DNA of 58,000 bases from Muribaculaceae bacterium (GTDB taxonomy: Bacteria; Bacteroidota; Bacteroidia; Bacteroidales; Muribaculaceae): contig VSPD01000013.1 in NCBI GenBank assembly GCA_009775125.1, positions 1 to 58,000 on the forward strand. Reading direction: 5' to 3'. Position numbers and translations under genes: made by a program. The notes beneath the pieces were generated by a model, which worked only from the letters and a program-made list of their open reading frames with translations, ran no database searches and was not told the DNA's origin. Positions 23,701-30,908 of the stretch are shown in pieces (positions within the stretch are counted from its first letter, which is position 1; each line of letters starts with the position of its first letter).

Positions 23701-24949
23701 GTGTCACGGTGTAGGTCAAGGTGGCGGGGTCGATATATCCGTTGTTGGCTCCGGAGGAGACGGGGTTCCATGTTATGGCCACGGCGTCGCCTATTTTCTC
23801 GGCCGATGCCGAGGCAGGGGCGGCAGGGGTGTCGATGCCGGCATATACGGTGCGGCGCACGGATGCTCCTCGGCTTCCGGAGGCGGTGGAGCAGCGCGCC
23901 TCGATGGCGTGGAGGCCTTCGGCAAGGGTTATGTCGCGGCTTATGTGCTCGCCCGGCGCTCCGCTGCCTTGGAAAAGGAGGGTTCCGTTGGAGGTGACAT
24001 TATAGTCGAGTGTGCCGTCGAGGGCTGCGCCGTTGATGGCCGTGGAGGGCAGGGTGAAGGATATACGGGCCGAGGTGGAGGGGCCGTCGAGGGCCACGGT
24101 GAAGGCCTCGGGGGCTTGGGGACCGTCGAGGTCGGCGACAGAGCTTAGAGTGTAGAGGCCGACGAATTCCTCGTCGTCGGCAAACTCGCGCACGGCCGTA
24201 GCCTCGCCGGTGGCGGTGTCGATGCGGAACAGAGCCGAGCGGTCGAGGTTGCAACCGGCCCAGTACATCTCCTTGGTGGTGAAGTCGAAGCATGCCGACA
24301 TGTTCCAGCGCGAGGGCGTGAAGCCGGTGGGGCCGACAAGAGTATAGTCGCCCGTGGCGCGGTCGAATCGGTAGAGGTTGCCGTCGGAGCCTACGCCGTA
24401 GACGTCGCCCTCGGTGTCGGCGGCGAGGCCGAGCATGGGCATGGGGCCAATCTTGTCGGCGAGGTCGAGGGGCTTGATTACGTCGACGGTGAGGTCGGCG
24501 AGCGAAAGAGTGCCGAAGTCGTAGCCCGACGAGGTGGCGTTGAGGAACACACCGTAGATTTTACCGTCGACGGGGCACCAGGTGAGGTCGCTGGCCGACA
24601 GGGTGAGCGGCGCGTCGCGGCGTTCGACCAGGGCCCAAGTGTCGGTGTCGTAGACATAGAGGGTGTTTTTCTGGGCCTTGCCCGAGTTGGGCACGCGTGT
24701 GAGCACATAGTAGCGGCCGTCGGCATACACGGCTCCGCCGTTGGCGTAGACATTGTTGTCGGCAGGCTTGTAGACAAGCTCCATCGGGCCGTCGGCCGAT
24801 GCGGCGAACGAGTACACGCCGGCGTTGGTGGCGTCTTCGCCGCCCCACGAGCCGGTGTAGATAAGGTTGCCGTAGACAGTGGGGGCGACCTGCGCCCTCA
24901 TTGGCGACAAGGCCAGGGCGCCCAAGGCGGCAAGCAGAAAGGTTTTCAT
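20642..24949 (-). CDS. Large secreted adhesin-like protein with FN3 and jelly-roll modules and a C-terminal sorting tail
   Basis: A secreted or surface protein of about 1435 residues. The start at 24949 gives the signal peptide MKTFLLAALGALALSPMRAQ; a longer frame to 25189 runs into rsgA repeat DNA and is not used. Residues ~25-330 look like a beta-propeller-type domain (VYSFAASADGPMELVYKPADN, GKIYGVFLNATSSG, AADTEGDVYGVGSDGNLYRFD). Then fibronectin-III-like repeats (WNPVSSGANNGYIDPATLTYTV; WSAPTEGRNGGYIS) alternate with cleaved-adhesin/choice-of-anchor jelly rolls (NNASDDWLFSPSLTLRGG; SSDWLILPELYPGETAISFRAH). A CARDB-like segment is followed by the IQGIRLPG ... KVRY tail shared with the amylase. 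A function in adhesion or binding is inferred from module types; no catalytic motif was recognised. Confidence 0.8.
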   Translation of the reverse strand: MKTFLLAALGALALSPMRAQVAPTVYGNLIYTGSWGGEDATNAGVYSFAASADGPMELVYKPADNNVYANGGAVYADGRYYVLTRVPNSGKAQKNTLYVYDTDTWALVERRDAPLTLSASDLTWCPVDGKIYGVFLNATSSGYDFGTLSLADLTVDVIKPLDLADKIGPMPMLGLAADTEGDVYGVGSDGNLYRFDRATGDYTLVGPTGFTPSRWNMSACFDFTTKEMYWAGCNLDRSALFRIDTATGEATAVREFADDEEFVGLYTLSSVADLDGPQAPEAFTVALDGPSTSARISFTLPSTAINGAALDGTLDYNVTSNGTLLFQGSGAPGEHISRDITLAEGLHAIEARCSTASGSRGASVRRTVYAGIDTPAAPASASAEKIGDAVAITWNPVSSGANNGYIDPATLTYTVTRMPDAATVASGITATACTDASLPAALADYTYEVRATASGKTGNPAVTPKLTLGYAVTPPVAYDLTDEEQFKFFTVDDANADGSTWKWSANGAVCNYNRNNASDDWLFSPSLTLRGGCQYTLTLEMRAGNTRAAETFRIMAGASASPEAMTTAIVPDGSTADNTRHTLTVVFTPDADGTYNIGLQCTSPKYQYNLYVYTFEVSAGVSLKAPVASPEVVVEAAAEGALQATVKAAVPAEAVDGTALAALTKAEVTNLTTSRLVATVEAPAPSSEISVTDTEAANGINRYSVVFHNAYGAGYAATAETYVGEDTPMAVTDVVLRQDGDRAVLTWSAPTEGRNGGYISAANLRYRVARVANGADAATALTSCEYTDTDLDASVQTALQYTVYASNVAGESTGCNSNMLIFGSAYPVPFAESFAGGKASTAPWTTVRGSDSGYPEWSASTKSIYDTADSSQDADLGWMKYSSKGTITLQSPVVDIASAANPALKFWYRTADSSGDAVALDVLISPDRGVTFESVASITATSPEWTLRTVDLAAFRGCASLQVAFKASTQQYQDLLLDNIRITDVCASDLALTAFTGAADPVAGTEAVYTVRVANNGLAPASGYEVTIAASGIELASVQGDEIAPDATASIDIPVTIPVNLADATLTATIDFDADQNTADNAATLDIAVRAPRLPAIDGLAAACEDGAVRLTWPRAADDRAPSAMTDELETLTPWDFGGVTASSPHGTIGDYKIYDADGQATVVASSWLTQPNGGQPMAFQVNRNGASYPEVDLKSYNINSFSGSTSLIAWGSAEGASSDWLILPELYPGETAISFRAHATPMGWGASPAEKLDVLYSATTDAIDAFTPFATAVDVPAGTEYDADKGFALFSYTLPADARYAAVRVSLSTTQNKAVVIDDITFTPASAPREALEIEGYNIYRDGVLIAATADETYLDADAAEGTHTYNVTTRYTIGESLFSNPVDAAVTGLPVGPTVNDTPVEYYTIQGIRLPGAPTAPGIYIRRTGSKAEKVRY

Positions 24950-24975
24950 AGGAGTTGGGGGGCTTTTTTGGTGGT

Positions 24976-25016
24976 TTAGGACTCCTAGGCAGCTTAGGAT
25001 TCCTAGGACTCCTAAG
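24976..25016. repeat. TAGGACTCCTAGG palindrome between rsgA and the adhesin gene
   Basis: TTAGGACTCCTAGG, CTTAGGATTCCTAGG and ACTCCTAAG words in both orientations, starting a few bases past the rsgA stop codon. A member of the TAGGA family. Confidence 0.75.
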
Positions 25017-25025
25017 CAACCTATA

Positions 25026-25961
25026 TTATTTGCGGTATTTTTCGGCGGAGGCGGCCTCGTCGAGGATGGAAAGGTAGCTTTGGTAGCGCGAGGCGGCGAT
25101 GCGATGCTCGTCCAAGGCTGCCAGCACGGCGCAGCCCGGCTCGTGGGTGTGGGTGCAGTTGGAGAAGCGGCACGAGGCCGAGGCGGCAAAGAGGTCGGGG
25201 AAATAATGGGCCACCTGGGCGGGGTCGAAGTCGATGGTGCCGAATCCGCGGATGCCGGGGGTGTCTATTATCTCGCCGCCGCCGGGGAGGCGGAACATCT
25301 CGGAGAATGTGGTGGTGTGCATGCCCTGGTCGTGGACGGCTGAAATCTCGCCGGTGCGCAGGTCGAGGCCGGGAACGAGGGCGTTGATGAGCGTCGACTT
25401 GCCCACTCCGGAGTTGCCGCAGATGAGGGTGGTGTAGCCCCGGAGGCTTTCGCGCAGGGCTTCGATGCCCTCGCCGGTGCGGGCCGACACGGTGTCGACG
25501 CCGTAGCCGATCGAGCGGTAGAGGTAGCACACGGCATCGAGCAAAGCGCGGTCGTCGGGGTCGCCGAGCAGGTCAATTTTGTTCACGATGATTCGCGCCG
25601 GCACGTTGTAGGCCTCGGCAGTGGCAAGGAAGCGGTCGATGAAGGTGGTGGAAGTGGCGGGATGCGCCAGCGTCACCACCAGGGCTGCCTGCGATATGTT
25701 GGCCGCCAGGATGTGCGACTCCTTCGAGAGGTTGCTCGCCCTCCTTATTATATAGTTGCGCCGGGGGAGGATGCGCGTGATGTAGGCGGTGCCGTCGGGG
25801 CCCGGGGCGGAGATTTCCACCTCGTCGCCCACGGCCACGGGATTGGTGGTGCGTATGCCGCGGATGCGGAAATTGCCTTTCGCCTTGCACGGGATGAGCG
25901 CTCCGTCGGGAGCCTCCACCACATAGTGCGCGCCGGTGTTCCTTACTACTTTGTAACTCAT
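25026..25961 (-). CDS. rsgA: Small ribosomal subunit biogenesis GTPase RsgA
   Basis: RsgA is a circularly permuted GTPase that checks late 30S assembly and releases biogenesis factors. Order seen: N-terminal OB fold (AVGDEVEIS), G4 NKIDLLGDPDD, then G1 GNSGVGKSTLINAL, then G3 DTPGIRGFGT, then a zinc-binding C-terminal region with C-x5-C-x-H...C (SCRFSNCTHTHEPGC). The permuted motif order and zinc knuckle are diagnostic. I take ATG 25961 (MSYKVVRNTG); ATG 25967 two codons earlier is equally possible. An exact -7 box (TAATTTTG, minus strand 25979-25986) lies about 18 bases upstream. Length ~311 is normal. Confidence 0.95.
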   Translation of the reverse strand: MSYKVVRNTGAHYVVEAPDGALIPCKAKGNFRIRGIRTTNPVAVGDEVEISAPGPDGTAYITRILPRRNYIIRRASNLSKESHILAANISQAALVVTLAHPATSTTFIDRFLATAEAYNVPARIIVNKIDLLGDPDDRALLDAVCYLYRSIGYGVDTVSARTGEGIEALRESLRGYTTLICGNSGVGKSTLINALVPGLDLRTGEISAVHDQGMHTTTFSEMFRLPGGGEIIDTPGIRGFGTIDFDPAQVAHYFPDLFAASASCRFSNCTHTHEPGCAVLAALDEHRIAASRYQSYLSILDEAASAEKYRK

Positions 25962-26129
25962 TTTCATTGTTTTGCGTACAAAATTACAATAAAATAACGA
26001 AAAATACGACAAATCGGCCAACAAAATTAACGCGCTGATTGTTAGACAATTAACAAAAAAGAAATAATCAACCCGACGCTGCAAAAGCAAAATAATAGCA
26101 AATTATTAGGATTTTAACTAAAAATAACT

Positions 26130-26137
26130 TAATTTTG
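26130..26137 (+). promoter_or_regulatory. -7 box upstream of the winged-helix gene
   Basis: TAATTTTG, an exact -7 match 57 bases before the start codon. No TTTG at the -33 position (26106-26109 reads TTAG). Confidence 0.5.
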
Positions 26138-26193
26138 CAGCAATTTATGAGATAATGCAACAAAAAGTTAAGTCTAACTAAAATTTTAACGAC

Positions 26194-26406
26194 ATGAACA
26201 TCGAAGCATTCGGCAACTATGCCGGTGCCGTATGGCAGGCCCTCAACGAAGCAGAGGCCCTCGGCATCAAACAAATCAAAAAAATCACCAAACTGAAAGA
26301 CAAAGAAGTGTTCGCCGCCCTCGGCTGGCTCGCCCGCGAGAATAAAATCGAAATCGCCCCCGACCCCGCCGACGAAAAGGAATACATCGTATCGCTTGTC
26401 GGCTAA
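26194..26406 (+). CDS. Small winged-helix-turn-helix protein (DUF2582-type)
   Basis: A 70-residue protein made almost entirely of one winged-helix fold: AGAVWQALNEAEALGIKQIKKITKLKDKEVFAALGWLARENKIEI, with a short charged end. The pattern fits the DUF2582 winged-helix family, widespread in Bacteroidetes and archaea and of unknown function. DNA or protein binding is possible. It stands alone with a -7 box upstream (26130) and a strong terminator downstream (26431-26463), which argues for a separately expressed and probably abundant protein. Confidence 0.85.
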   Translation: MNIEAFGNYAGAVWQALNEAEALGIKQIKKITKLKDKEVFAALGWLARENKIEIAPDPADEKEYIVSLVG

Positions 26407-26430
26407 TCAGATGGCCGATTACCAGCATAG

Positions 26431-26463
26431 GCAGCCCGGAAAATTCCGGGCTGCTTTGTTTTT
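26431..26463 (+). terminator. Rho-independent terminator of the winged-helix gene
   Basis: GCAGCCCGGAA pairs with TTCCGGGCTGC (26431-26454) and is followed by TTTGTTTTT. It begins 24 bases past the stop codon. Confidence 0.9.
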
Positions 26464-26500
26464 AGGCCTCATAGGAGGCTTAGGCAGCCTAAGAGGCCTA
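26463..26500. repeat. TAGGCCTC...GAGGCCTA palindrome
   Basis: Outer stem TAGGCCTC/GAGGCCTA and inner stem CTTAGG/CCTAAG; a TAGGA-family member directly after the terminator. The rest of the 26407-26674 gap holds the mdh promoter (-7 box TAAATTTG at 26571-26578) and a leader of about 95 bases without recognised structure. Confidence 0.7.
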
Positions 26501-26674
26501 AAATGCCGGCCGTGCTGAAAGTTTTTTGAAAAAAATTAAGTAAATTTTTCCTTAATTGCAAATTAATGGTTAAATTTGCGCCAATGCCACGGGCGGCGAC
26601 AACAAAGAGTGCCTCCGAGGCGTTACCCAGTTGCTTGAATTTCAATAACTAACCTCAACAAATATCATATCAAC

Positions 26675-27610
26675 ATGTCAAAGGTATCAATTATCGGCGC
26701 CGGCAATGTAGGCGCAACATGCGCAAACGTGCTGGTAACCGGCCAGGTTGCCGACGAAGTAGTATTGCTCGACATCAAAGAAGGCGTTTCCGAAGGAAAA
26801 GCCATGGACATCATGCAGACCGCCAACATCCTCGGCCTCAACACCCGTCTCGTAGGCGTGACCAACGACTACGCCATGACCGAGAACTCCGACGTGGTGG
26901 TGATCACATCGGGTATCCCCCGCAAGCCCGGCATGACACGCGAAGAGCTCATCGGCGTGAACGCAGGCATCGTGAAATCTGTGACTGAAAATGTGCTCAA
27001 GCACTCGCCCAACGCCATCATCGTGTGCATCTCCAACCCGATGGACACCATGACCTACCTCATCCACAAGGTATCGGGCCTTCCCAAGAACCGCATCATC
27101 GGCATGGGCGGCGCACTCGACAGCGCTCGCTTCAAATATTTCCTCAGCCTCGCCCTCGAAGCTAACGCAACAGAAGTGGAAGGCATCGTAATCGGCGGCC
27201 ACGGCGACACCACAATGATACCCCTCACCCGCTTCGCAGCCTACCGTGGCATCCCCGCTTCTTCACTCCTTCCCGCCGACCTGCTCGCCAAAGTGGCAGC
27301 CGACACAATGGTAGGCGGCGCAACGCTCACCAAGCTCCTCGGCACATCTGCATGGTACGCCCCCGGCGCAGCAGGAGCACAAATGGTAGCCGCTATCCTC
27401 CACAACCAGAAGAAGCTCATCTCCGCATCGGCCCTGCTCGAAGGCGAATACGGCGAATCTGACCTCTGCATCGGCGTGCCCTGCATCATCGGCCGCAACG
27501 GTATCGAGAAAATCGTCACCTTCGACCTCAACGAAGAAGAAAAAGCCCTCTTCCACAAGAGCGCCGAAGCCGTGCACAAGACCAACGCCGCCCTCGCCGG
27601 CGCTATCTAA
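26675..27610 (+). CDS. mdh: Malate dehydrogenase
   Basis: NAD-dependent interconversion of malate and oxaloacetate, central to the reductive branch that makes succinate/propionate in Bacteroidales. It is a 311-residue LDH-like MDH: Rossmann motif IIGAGNVGAT (6-15), substrate-binding arginines R83 and R89 in SGIPRKPGMTRE, D149/R152 in GGALDSARF, and catalytic H176 in IGGHGD. Arg at 83 in place of the Gln of lactate dehydrogenase supports malate specificity. It is preceded by a -7 box and ends in a strong terminator, so it is monocistronic. It can supply oxaloacetate to or take it from the OadA-like enzyme. Confidence 0.96.
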   Translation: MSKVSIIGAGNVGATCANVLVTGQVADEVVLLDIKEGVSEGKAMDIMQTANILGLNTRLVGVTNDYAMTENSDVVVITSGIPRKPGMTREELIGVNAGIVKSVTENVLKHSPNAIIVCISNPMDTMTYLIHKVSGLPKNRIIGMGGALDSARFKYFLSLALEANATEVEGIVIGGHGDTTMIPLTRFAAYRGIPASSLLPADLLAKVAADTMVGGATLTKLLGTSAWYAPGAAGAQMVAAILHNQKKLISASALLEGEYGESDLCIGVPCIIGRNGIEKIVTFDLNEEEKALFHKSAEAVHKTNAALAGAI

Positions 27611-27629
27611 TCGACGCGACAACATACCA

Positions 27630-27671
27630 CGGAGGGCTATCACCCGCAGGGGTGATGCCCTCCGCTTTTTT
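27630..27671 (+). terminator. Rho-independent terminator of mdh
   Basis: CGGAGGGC-ATCACCC pairs with GGGTGAT-GCCCTCCG (27630-27664), followed by a six-T run. It begins 20 bases after the stop codon. Confidence 0.92.
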
Positions 27672-27691
27672 AATCATAAAAAAATTCACAA

Positions 27692-28219
27692 ATGAAATTT
27701 CTCAGTATCATAGCAGCCGCGGCAATAGCAGCCACAATGGCAAGCTGCGCCGTGAAGACCACTCCCGAAGCCGAAGGCACCAACGCCGTCGACCCCAAGG
27801 AGCAAGCCAACTCTATCGAAGCCGTAGACACCGCCAAAGGCATCGTCGACCTGGCCGACGACTCGGCCCTGCGCCCCGGCATGACAGTAGACCAGCTCAC
27901 GTTTATCGACTTCAACGCCACATGGTGCGGCCCCTGCAAGATGATAGCCCCGTCGTTCCACGCCCTGGCCAACGACTTCATCGGACGCGTCAAATTCTAC
28001 TCTGTCGACATCGACCGCTGCCCCGAGACGGCAAAAGCCTTCGGCATTGAAGCCATCCCCACCTTCGTGCTCATCCGTCCCGACGGCCGCACCGAACGCT
28101 TCGTAGGCACCGACTCCTTCGCCACCGACACCGAGCTCAACCGCGCCTCCAACATCGAGGAAGTCACCTCGATAATCCTCCCCCGCATGCGCGAGGTGCT
28201 CGACAAGAATCTGAAATAA
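27692..28219 (+). CDS. Thioredoxin-family lipoprotein
   Basis: An envelope thiol-disulfide oxidoreductase of 175 residues. Lipoprotein signal MKFLSIIAAAAIAATMASC with Cys19 lipidated, a spacer of ~45 residues, then a thioredoxin domain with the active site ATWCGPCKM (Cys79, Cys82) and the cis-Pro loop EAIPTF. WCGPC is the classic reducing thioredoxin motif, so a periplasmic reductase role is more likely than an oxidase; this is inference. It starts 20 bases after the mdh terminator, so it probably has its own promoter, which I could not identify. Confidence 0.88.
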   Translation: MKFLSIIAAAAIAATMASCAVKTTPEAEGTNAVDPKEQANSIEAVDTAKGIVDLADDSALRPGMTVDQLTFIDFNATWCGPCKMIAPSFHALANDFIGRVKFYSVDIDRCPETAKAFGIEAIPTFVLIRPDGRTERFVGTDSFATDTELNRASNIEEVTSIILPRMREVLDKNLK

Positions 28220-28225
28220 AATAAT

Positions 28226-28297
28226 CTTCGAGATAAATCGATTTATTTCGAAATAAGTCGATTTAAGCCGATCGATTTATCTCGATTTAAATCGATC
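28226..28297. repeat. AATCGATTTATCTCGATT-word palindrome
   Basis: The words ATCGATTTAT, CGAGATAAATCGA, TCGATTTAA and TTCGAAATAAGTCGA repeat in both orientations and fill the gap between the thioredoxin lipoprotein and helicase genes up to 8 bases before the helicase ATG. Confidence 0.8.
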
Positions 28298-28305
28298 TTT
28301 TGATT

Positions 28306-29628
28306 ATGCCCACCCTAAAAGAAATATTGCAGGCCATCGGGCGCCGACACGGCGTGGAAAGCCTCAACCCGATGCAGCGGGCCGTGGCCGAGGCCAAAGC
28401 CTCGCACATCGTGCTCCTTGCCCCCACAGGGTCGGGCAAGACCCTGGCTTTCACCGTGCCCATGATAGAAAGCCTCGCCCCGGCTTCGGGGCGCGTGCAA
28501 GCCGTGGTGATAGCTCCCGCGCGCGAGCTGGTGCTTCAAATCGCCGACGTAATCCGCCCCGTGGCCGCAGGATACAAGACAGTGACCCTCTATGGCGGCC
28601 ACTCGGCCCTCGACGAAGCCAACTCCCTGGCCGCCGGCGCCGACATAGTGGTGGCCACACCCGGCCGCCTGCTCGACCATATCCTCCGCGAGAATATCGA
28701 CATCCGCACGGCCTCGACGCTCGTTATCGACGAATACGACAAACAGCTCGAGCTCGGCTTCCACGACCAGATGCGCCGCATATGCCGCCGCATCCCCCGC
28801 GTGCGCCGGCTCTTGCTCACATCGGCCACGCCGTTGGCCGAGCGTCCCGACTTCATCGACCTGTCGCAGGCCAAGGTAATCGACTTCTCTGAACGCGCCC
28901 AGGCTCCCCGCTCGCGCATGAAGATAGCCCTGGTGAAAAGCCCCTCGCGCGACAAGCTCGAAGCCCTCGCCGACCTGCTCCACGCCCTGCCCGACGGGCG
29001 CACCATCGTGTTTGTGAACCACCGCGAGAGCGCCGACCGCGTCCACGCCTATCTCGTGCGGCAACATTTCCCTGCCGGGCTCTACCACGGAGGCCTCGAC
29101 CAGATGGACCGCGAACTGGCCGTGGACATGCTCAACAACGGCACCACGCCCATACTCGTGAGCACCGACCTGGGCTCGCGCGGCCTCGACATCGAAGCCG
29201 TGCGCTCTGTCGTGCACTACCACATCCCCCCGTCGGCCGAGGCATGGACCCACCGTAACGGCCGCACCGCGCGCGTCGACGCCACCGGCGAAATCTACAT
29301 CCTCGCCTCCGAGGGCGAGTCGCTGCCCGAATATGTCGACTACGACTTTGAGTTCGTGCCCGACCCCGACACCAACCCCGACCCTATCCGCTCCGACACA
29401 GCCACGCTCTACATCGCCGCCGGCAAGAAAGAGAAGCTGTCGAAGGCCGACATCCTCGGCTTTCTCACCAAGCAATGCGGCCTCGACGGCAAGGCCGTGG
29501 GGCGCATCGCCGTGAAGGACCACTGCGCCATCGCCGCCATCCCCCGGGCGTCGGCCCCGTCCGTGACCGCCGCCTTTGCCGCCTCCAAAATCAAAGGCCG
29601 CCGCATCCGCGCCTCCATTTACAAGTAG
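28306..29628 (+). CDS. DEAD-box RNA helicase, DbpA-like
   Basis: An ATP-dependent RNA helicase of 440 residues, probably acting on 23S rRNA as DbpA does. Motifs: LAPTGSGKTLAF (I), PARELVLQ (Ia), ATPGRLLDH, VIDEYDKQLELGF (II, reading DEYD instead of DEAD), LTSATP (III), LVSTDLGSRGLDI (V) and HRNGRTARV (VI). The last ~70 residues (TLYIAAGKKEKLSKADILGFL... IKGRRIRASIYK) match a DbpA C-terminal RNA-binding domain. I take ATG 28306 (MPTLKEILQ); a TTG two codons upstream is less likely. Family is certain; the rRNA hairpin target is inferred from DbpA. Confidence 0.92.
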   Translation: MPTLKEILQAIGRRHGVESLNPMQRAVAEAKASHIVLLAPTGSGKTLAFTVPMIESLAPASGRVQAVVIAPARELVLQIADVIRPVAAGYKTVTLYGGHSALDEANSLAAGADIVVATPGRLLDHILRENIDIRTASTLVIDEYDKQLELGFHDQMRRICRRIPRVRRLLLTSATPLAERPDFIDLSQAKVIDFSERAQAPRSRMKIALVKSPSRDKLEALADLLHALPDGRTIVFVNHRESADRVHAYLVRQHFPAGLYHGGLDQMDRELAVDMLNNGTTPILVSTDLGSRGLDIEAVRSVVHYHIPPSAEAWTHRNGRTARVDATGEIYILASEGESLPEYVDYDFEFVPDPDTNPDPIRSDTATLYIAAGKKEKLSKADILGFLTKQCGLDGKAVGRIAVKDHCAIAAIPRASAPSVTAAFAASKIKGRRIRASIYK

Positions 29629-29660
29629 TTGGGAAGTGTGGAAGTTGGGGAGTTGGGAAG
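29627..29660. repeat. GTTGGGAAG-word repeat after the helicase gene
   Basis: AGTTGGGAAGTGTGG and AAGTTGGGGAGTTGGG start at the helicase stop codon. The same words occur reversed at 53451-53480 and in the amylase coding sequence at 10071-10100. Confidence 0.65.
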
Positions 29661-29665
29661 AATTT

Positions 29666-29808
29666 AGACAGAAGAACAGGAGGACAAGAGATTTTTTATT
29701 TTTACGTTAATTATCATTAATTATTCATTAATTATTGATAATCGAAATTAACGGCTCATTAACGGCCATTAACGTAAAAAAATCTCTTGCCCTCCTGTTC
29801 TTCTGTCT
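29666..29808. repeat. AGACAGAAGAACAGGA palindromic element, copy D (complete)
   Basis: Left arm AGACAGAAGAACAGGAGG..CAAGAGATTTTT at 29666 and its near-perfect complement ending at 29808; roughly 45 bases pair. The body is in the opposite orientation to copies B and C (ACGGCTCATTAACGGCCATTAACGT on the right). It lies between the convergent helicase and korB genes. Confidence 0.9.
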
Positions 29809-29839
29809 TATAAATGTGCAGAATGCGGGCGGGGGGGGG

Positions 29840-30850
29840 TTATTTTACTTCCCAGGTTTCGCCGGCGAGGATCATGTCGCGCAGGGAGGTGAAGCCTTTG
29901 CGGGCGGAGATGGCGGCGGTCTGCTCGGCCACGGCCTGGTCGTAGGTGGGGGCGTCGACGTCGCGGATTACGCCCACGGCCAGGGGCAGGGTGTCGCCGT
30001 CCATCATGGCGAGCTGCTGGTGGAGGAAGTTGGAGGGGGTGTGGGCGTCGTGGACGAGCACGTCGTCGATGGTGTAGCCGTCTTGGCCTATGGTCACGGC
30101 TTTGAGCAGGAATCCGTCTTGGACGAGGCCTTTGTCGGAGTTGGCGCCAAAGAGCATTTTCTGGCCGTGGACGAGGTGGATGGTGCGGTCGGCTCGCACG
30201 GCGCGGTCGGTGATGGCGTTGTGGATGCCGTTGTTGAAGATTACGCAGTTTTGGAGCACTTCGACTACGGATGTGCCTTTGTGGCGAGCGGCGGCCAGGA
30301 GCACTTCCTGGGTGGTGGCGAGTTCTACGTCGATGGAGCGGGCGAAGAATTGTCCGCGGGCGCCGAATACGAGCTCGGCGGGGATGAAGGGGTCTTCGCA
30401 TGTGCCGTAGGGCGATGACTTGGAGACGAATCCTCGGGGCGACGTGGGCGAGTACTGGCCTTTGGTGAGGCCGTAGATTTTGTTGTTGAACAGGAGGATG
30501 TTGATGTCGATGTTGCGTCGCACGGCGTGGATGAAGTGGTTGCCGCCGATTGCGAGTCCGTCGCCGTCGCCGGAGATTTGCCATACGGTCATGTCGGGGT
30601 TGGCGGTCTTGAAGCCTGTGGCTATGGCTGCGGCGCGTCCGTGGATGGTGTGGAAGCCGTAGGTGTTCATGTAGTAGGGCAAGCGCGATGAGCATCCGAT
30701 GCCGGATATCACGGCTGTCTTATGTGGGGGCACTCCGAGGGTGGCCATGGCCTTGTGGAGGGAGTTGAGGATGGCGTGGTCGCCGCATCCCGGGCACCAG
30801 CGCACGGGCTGGTCCGACTTGTAGTCGGCTGGGGTATATTGAGTTGACAT
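29840..30850 (-). CDS. korB: 2-oxoglutarate:ferredoxin oxidoreductase, beta subunit
   Basis: The TPP-binding subunit of an enzyme that converts 2-oxoglutarate and CoA to succinyl-CoA and CO2 with reduction of ferredoxin, or the reverse. Features: VRWCPGCGDHAIL near the N terminus, GIGCSSRLPYYMNTYGFHTIHGRA, the TPP/Mg motif ISGDGDGLAIGGNH (~93-106) and NNKIYGLTKGQYSPTS. Length 336 is typical. It lies 58 bases downstream of korA, the gap carrying a GGACGCACG hairpin. 2-Oxoglutarate is preferred over pyruvate as substrate because of the KorAB-like architecture; other 2-oxoacids remain possible. Confidence 0.93.
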   Translation of the reverse strand: MSTQYTPADYKSDQPVRWCPGCGDHAILNSLHKAMATLGVPPHKTAVISGIGCSSRLPYYMNTYGFHTIHGRAAAIATGFKTANPDMTVWQISGDGDGLAIGGNHFIHAVRRNIDINILLFNNKIYGLTKGQYSPTSPRGFVSKSSPYGTCEDPFIPAELVFGARGQFFARSIDVELATTQEVLLAAARHKGTSVVEVLQNCVIFNNGIHNAITDRAVRADRTIHLVHGQKMLFGANSDKGLVQDGFLLKAVTIGQDGYTIDDVLVHDAHTPSNFLHQQLAMMDGDTLPLAVGVIRDVDAPTYDQAVAEQTAAISARKGFTSLRDMILAGETWEVK

Positions 30851-30876
30851 TGTTATCAGGTATTATTTTTGCCGGC

Positions 30877-30902
30877 GGACGCACGAGCCGTGCGTCCCTA
30901 CA
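30877..30902. repeat. GGACGCACGAGCCGTGCGTCC hairpin, copy 1
   Basis: GGACGCACG pairs with CGTGCGTCC around a short loop; the suffix CTACA follows. It sits between korA and korB, starting 7 bases after the korA stop. Copy 2 is at 56682-56707. Confidence 0.85.
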
Positions 30903-30908
30903 TTTCGA

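Noticed and set aside
24950..25189. N-terminal extension of the adhesin frame up to 25189
   Set aside because: The extra 80 codons translate repeat DNA and the antisense of rsgA; the signal peptide MKTFLLAALG at 24949 is the credible start.
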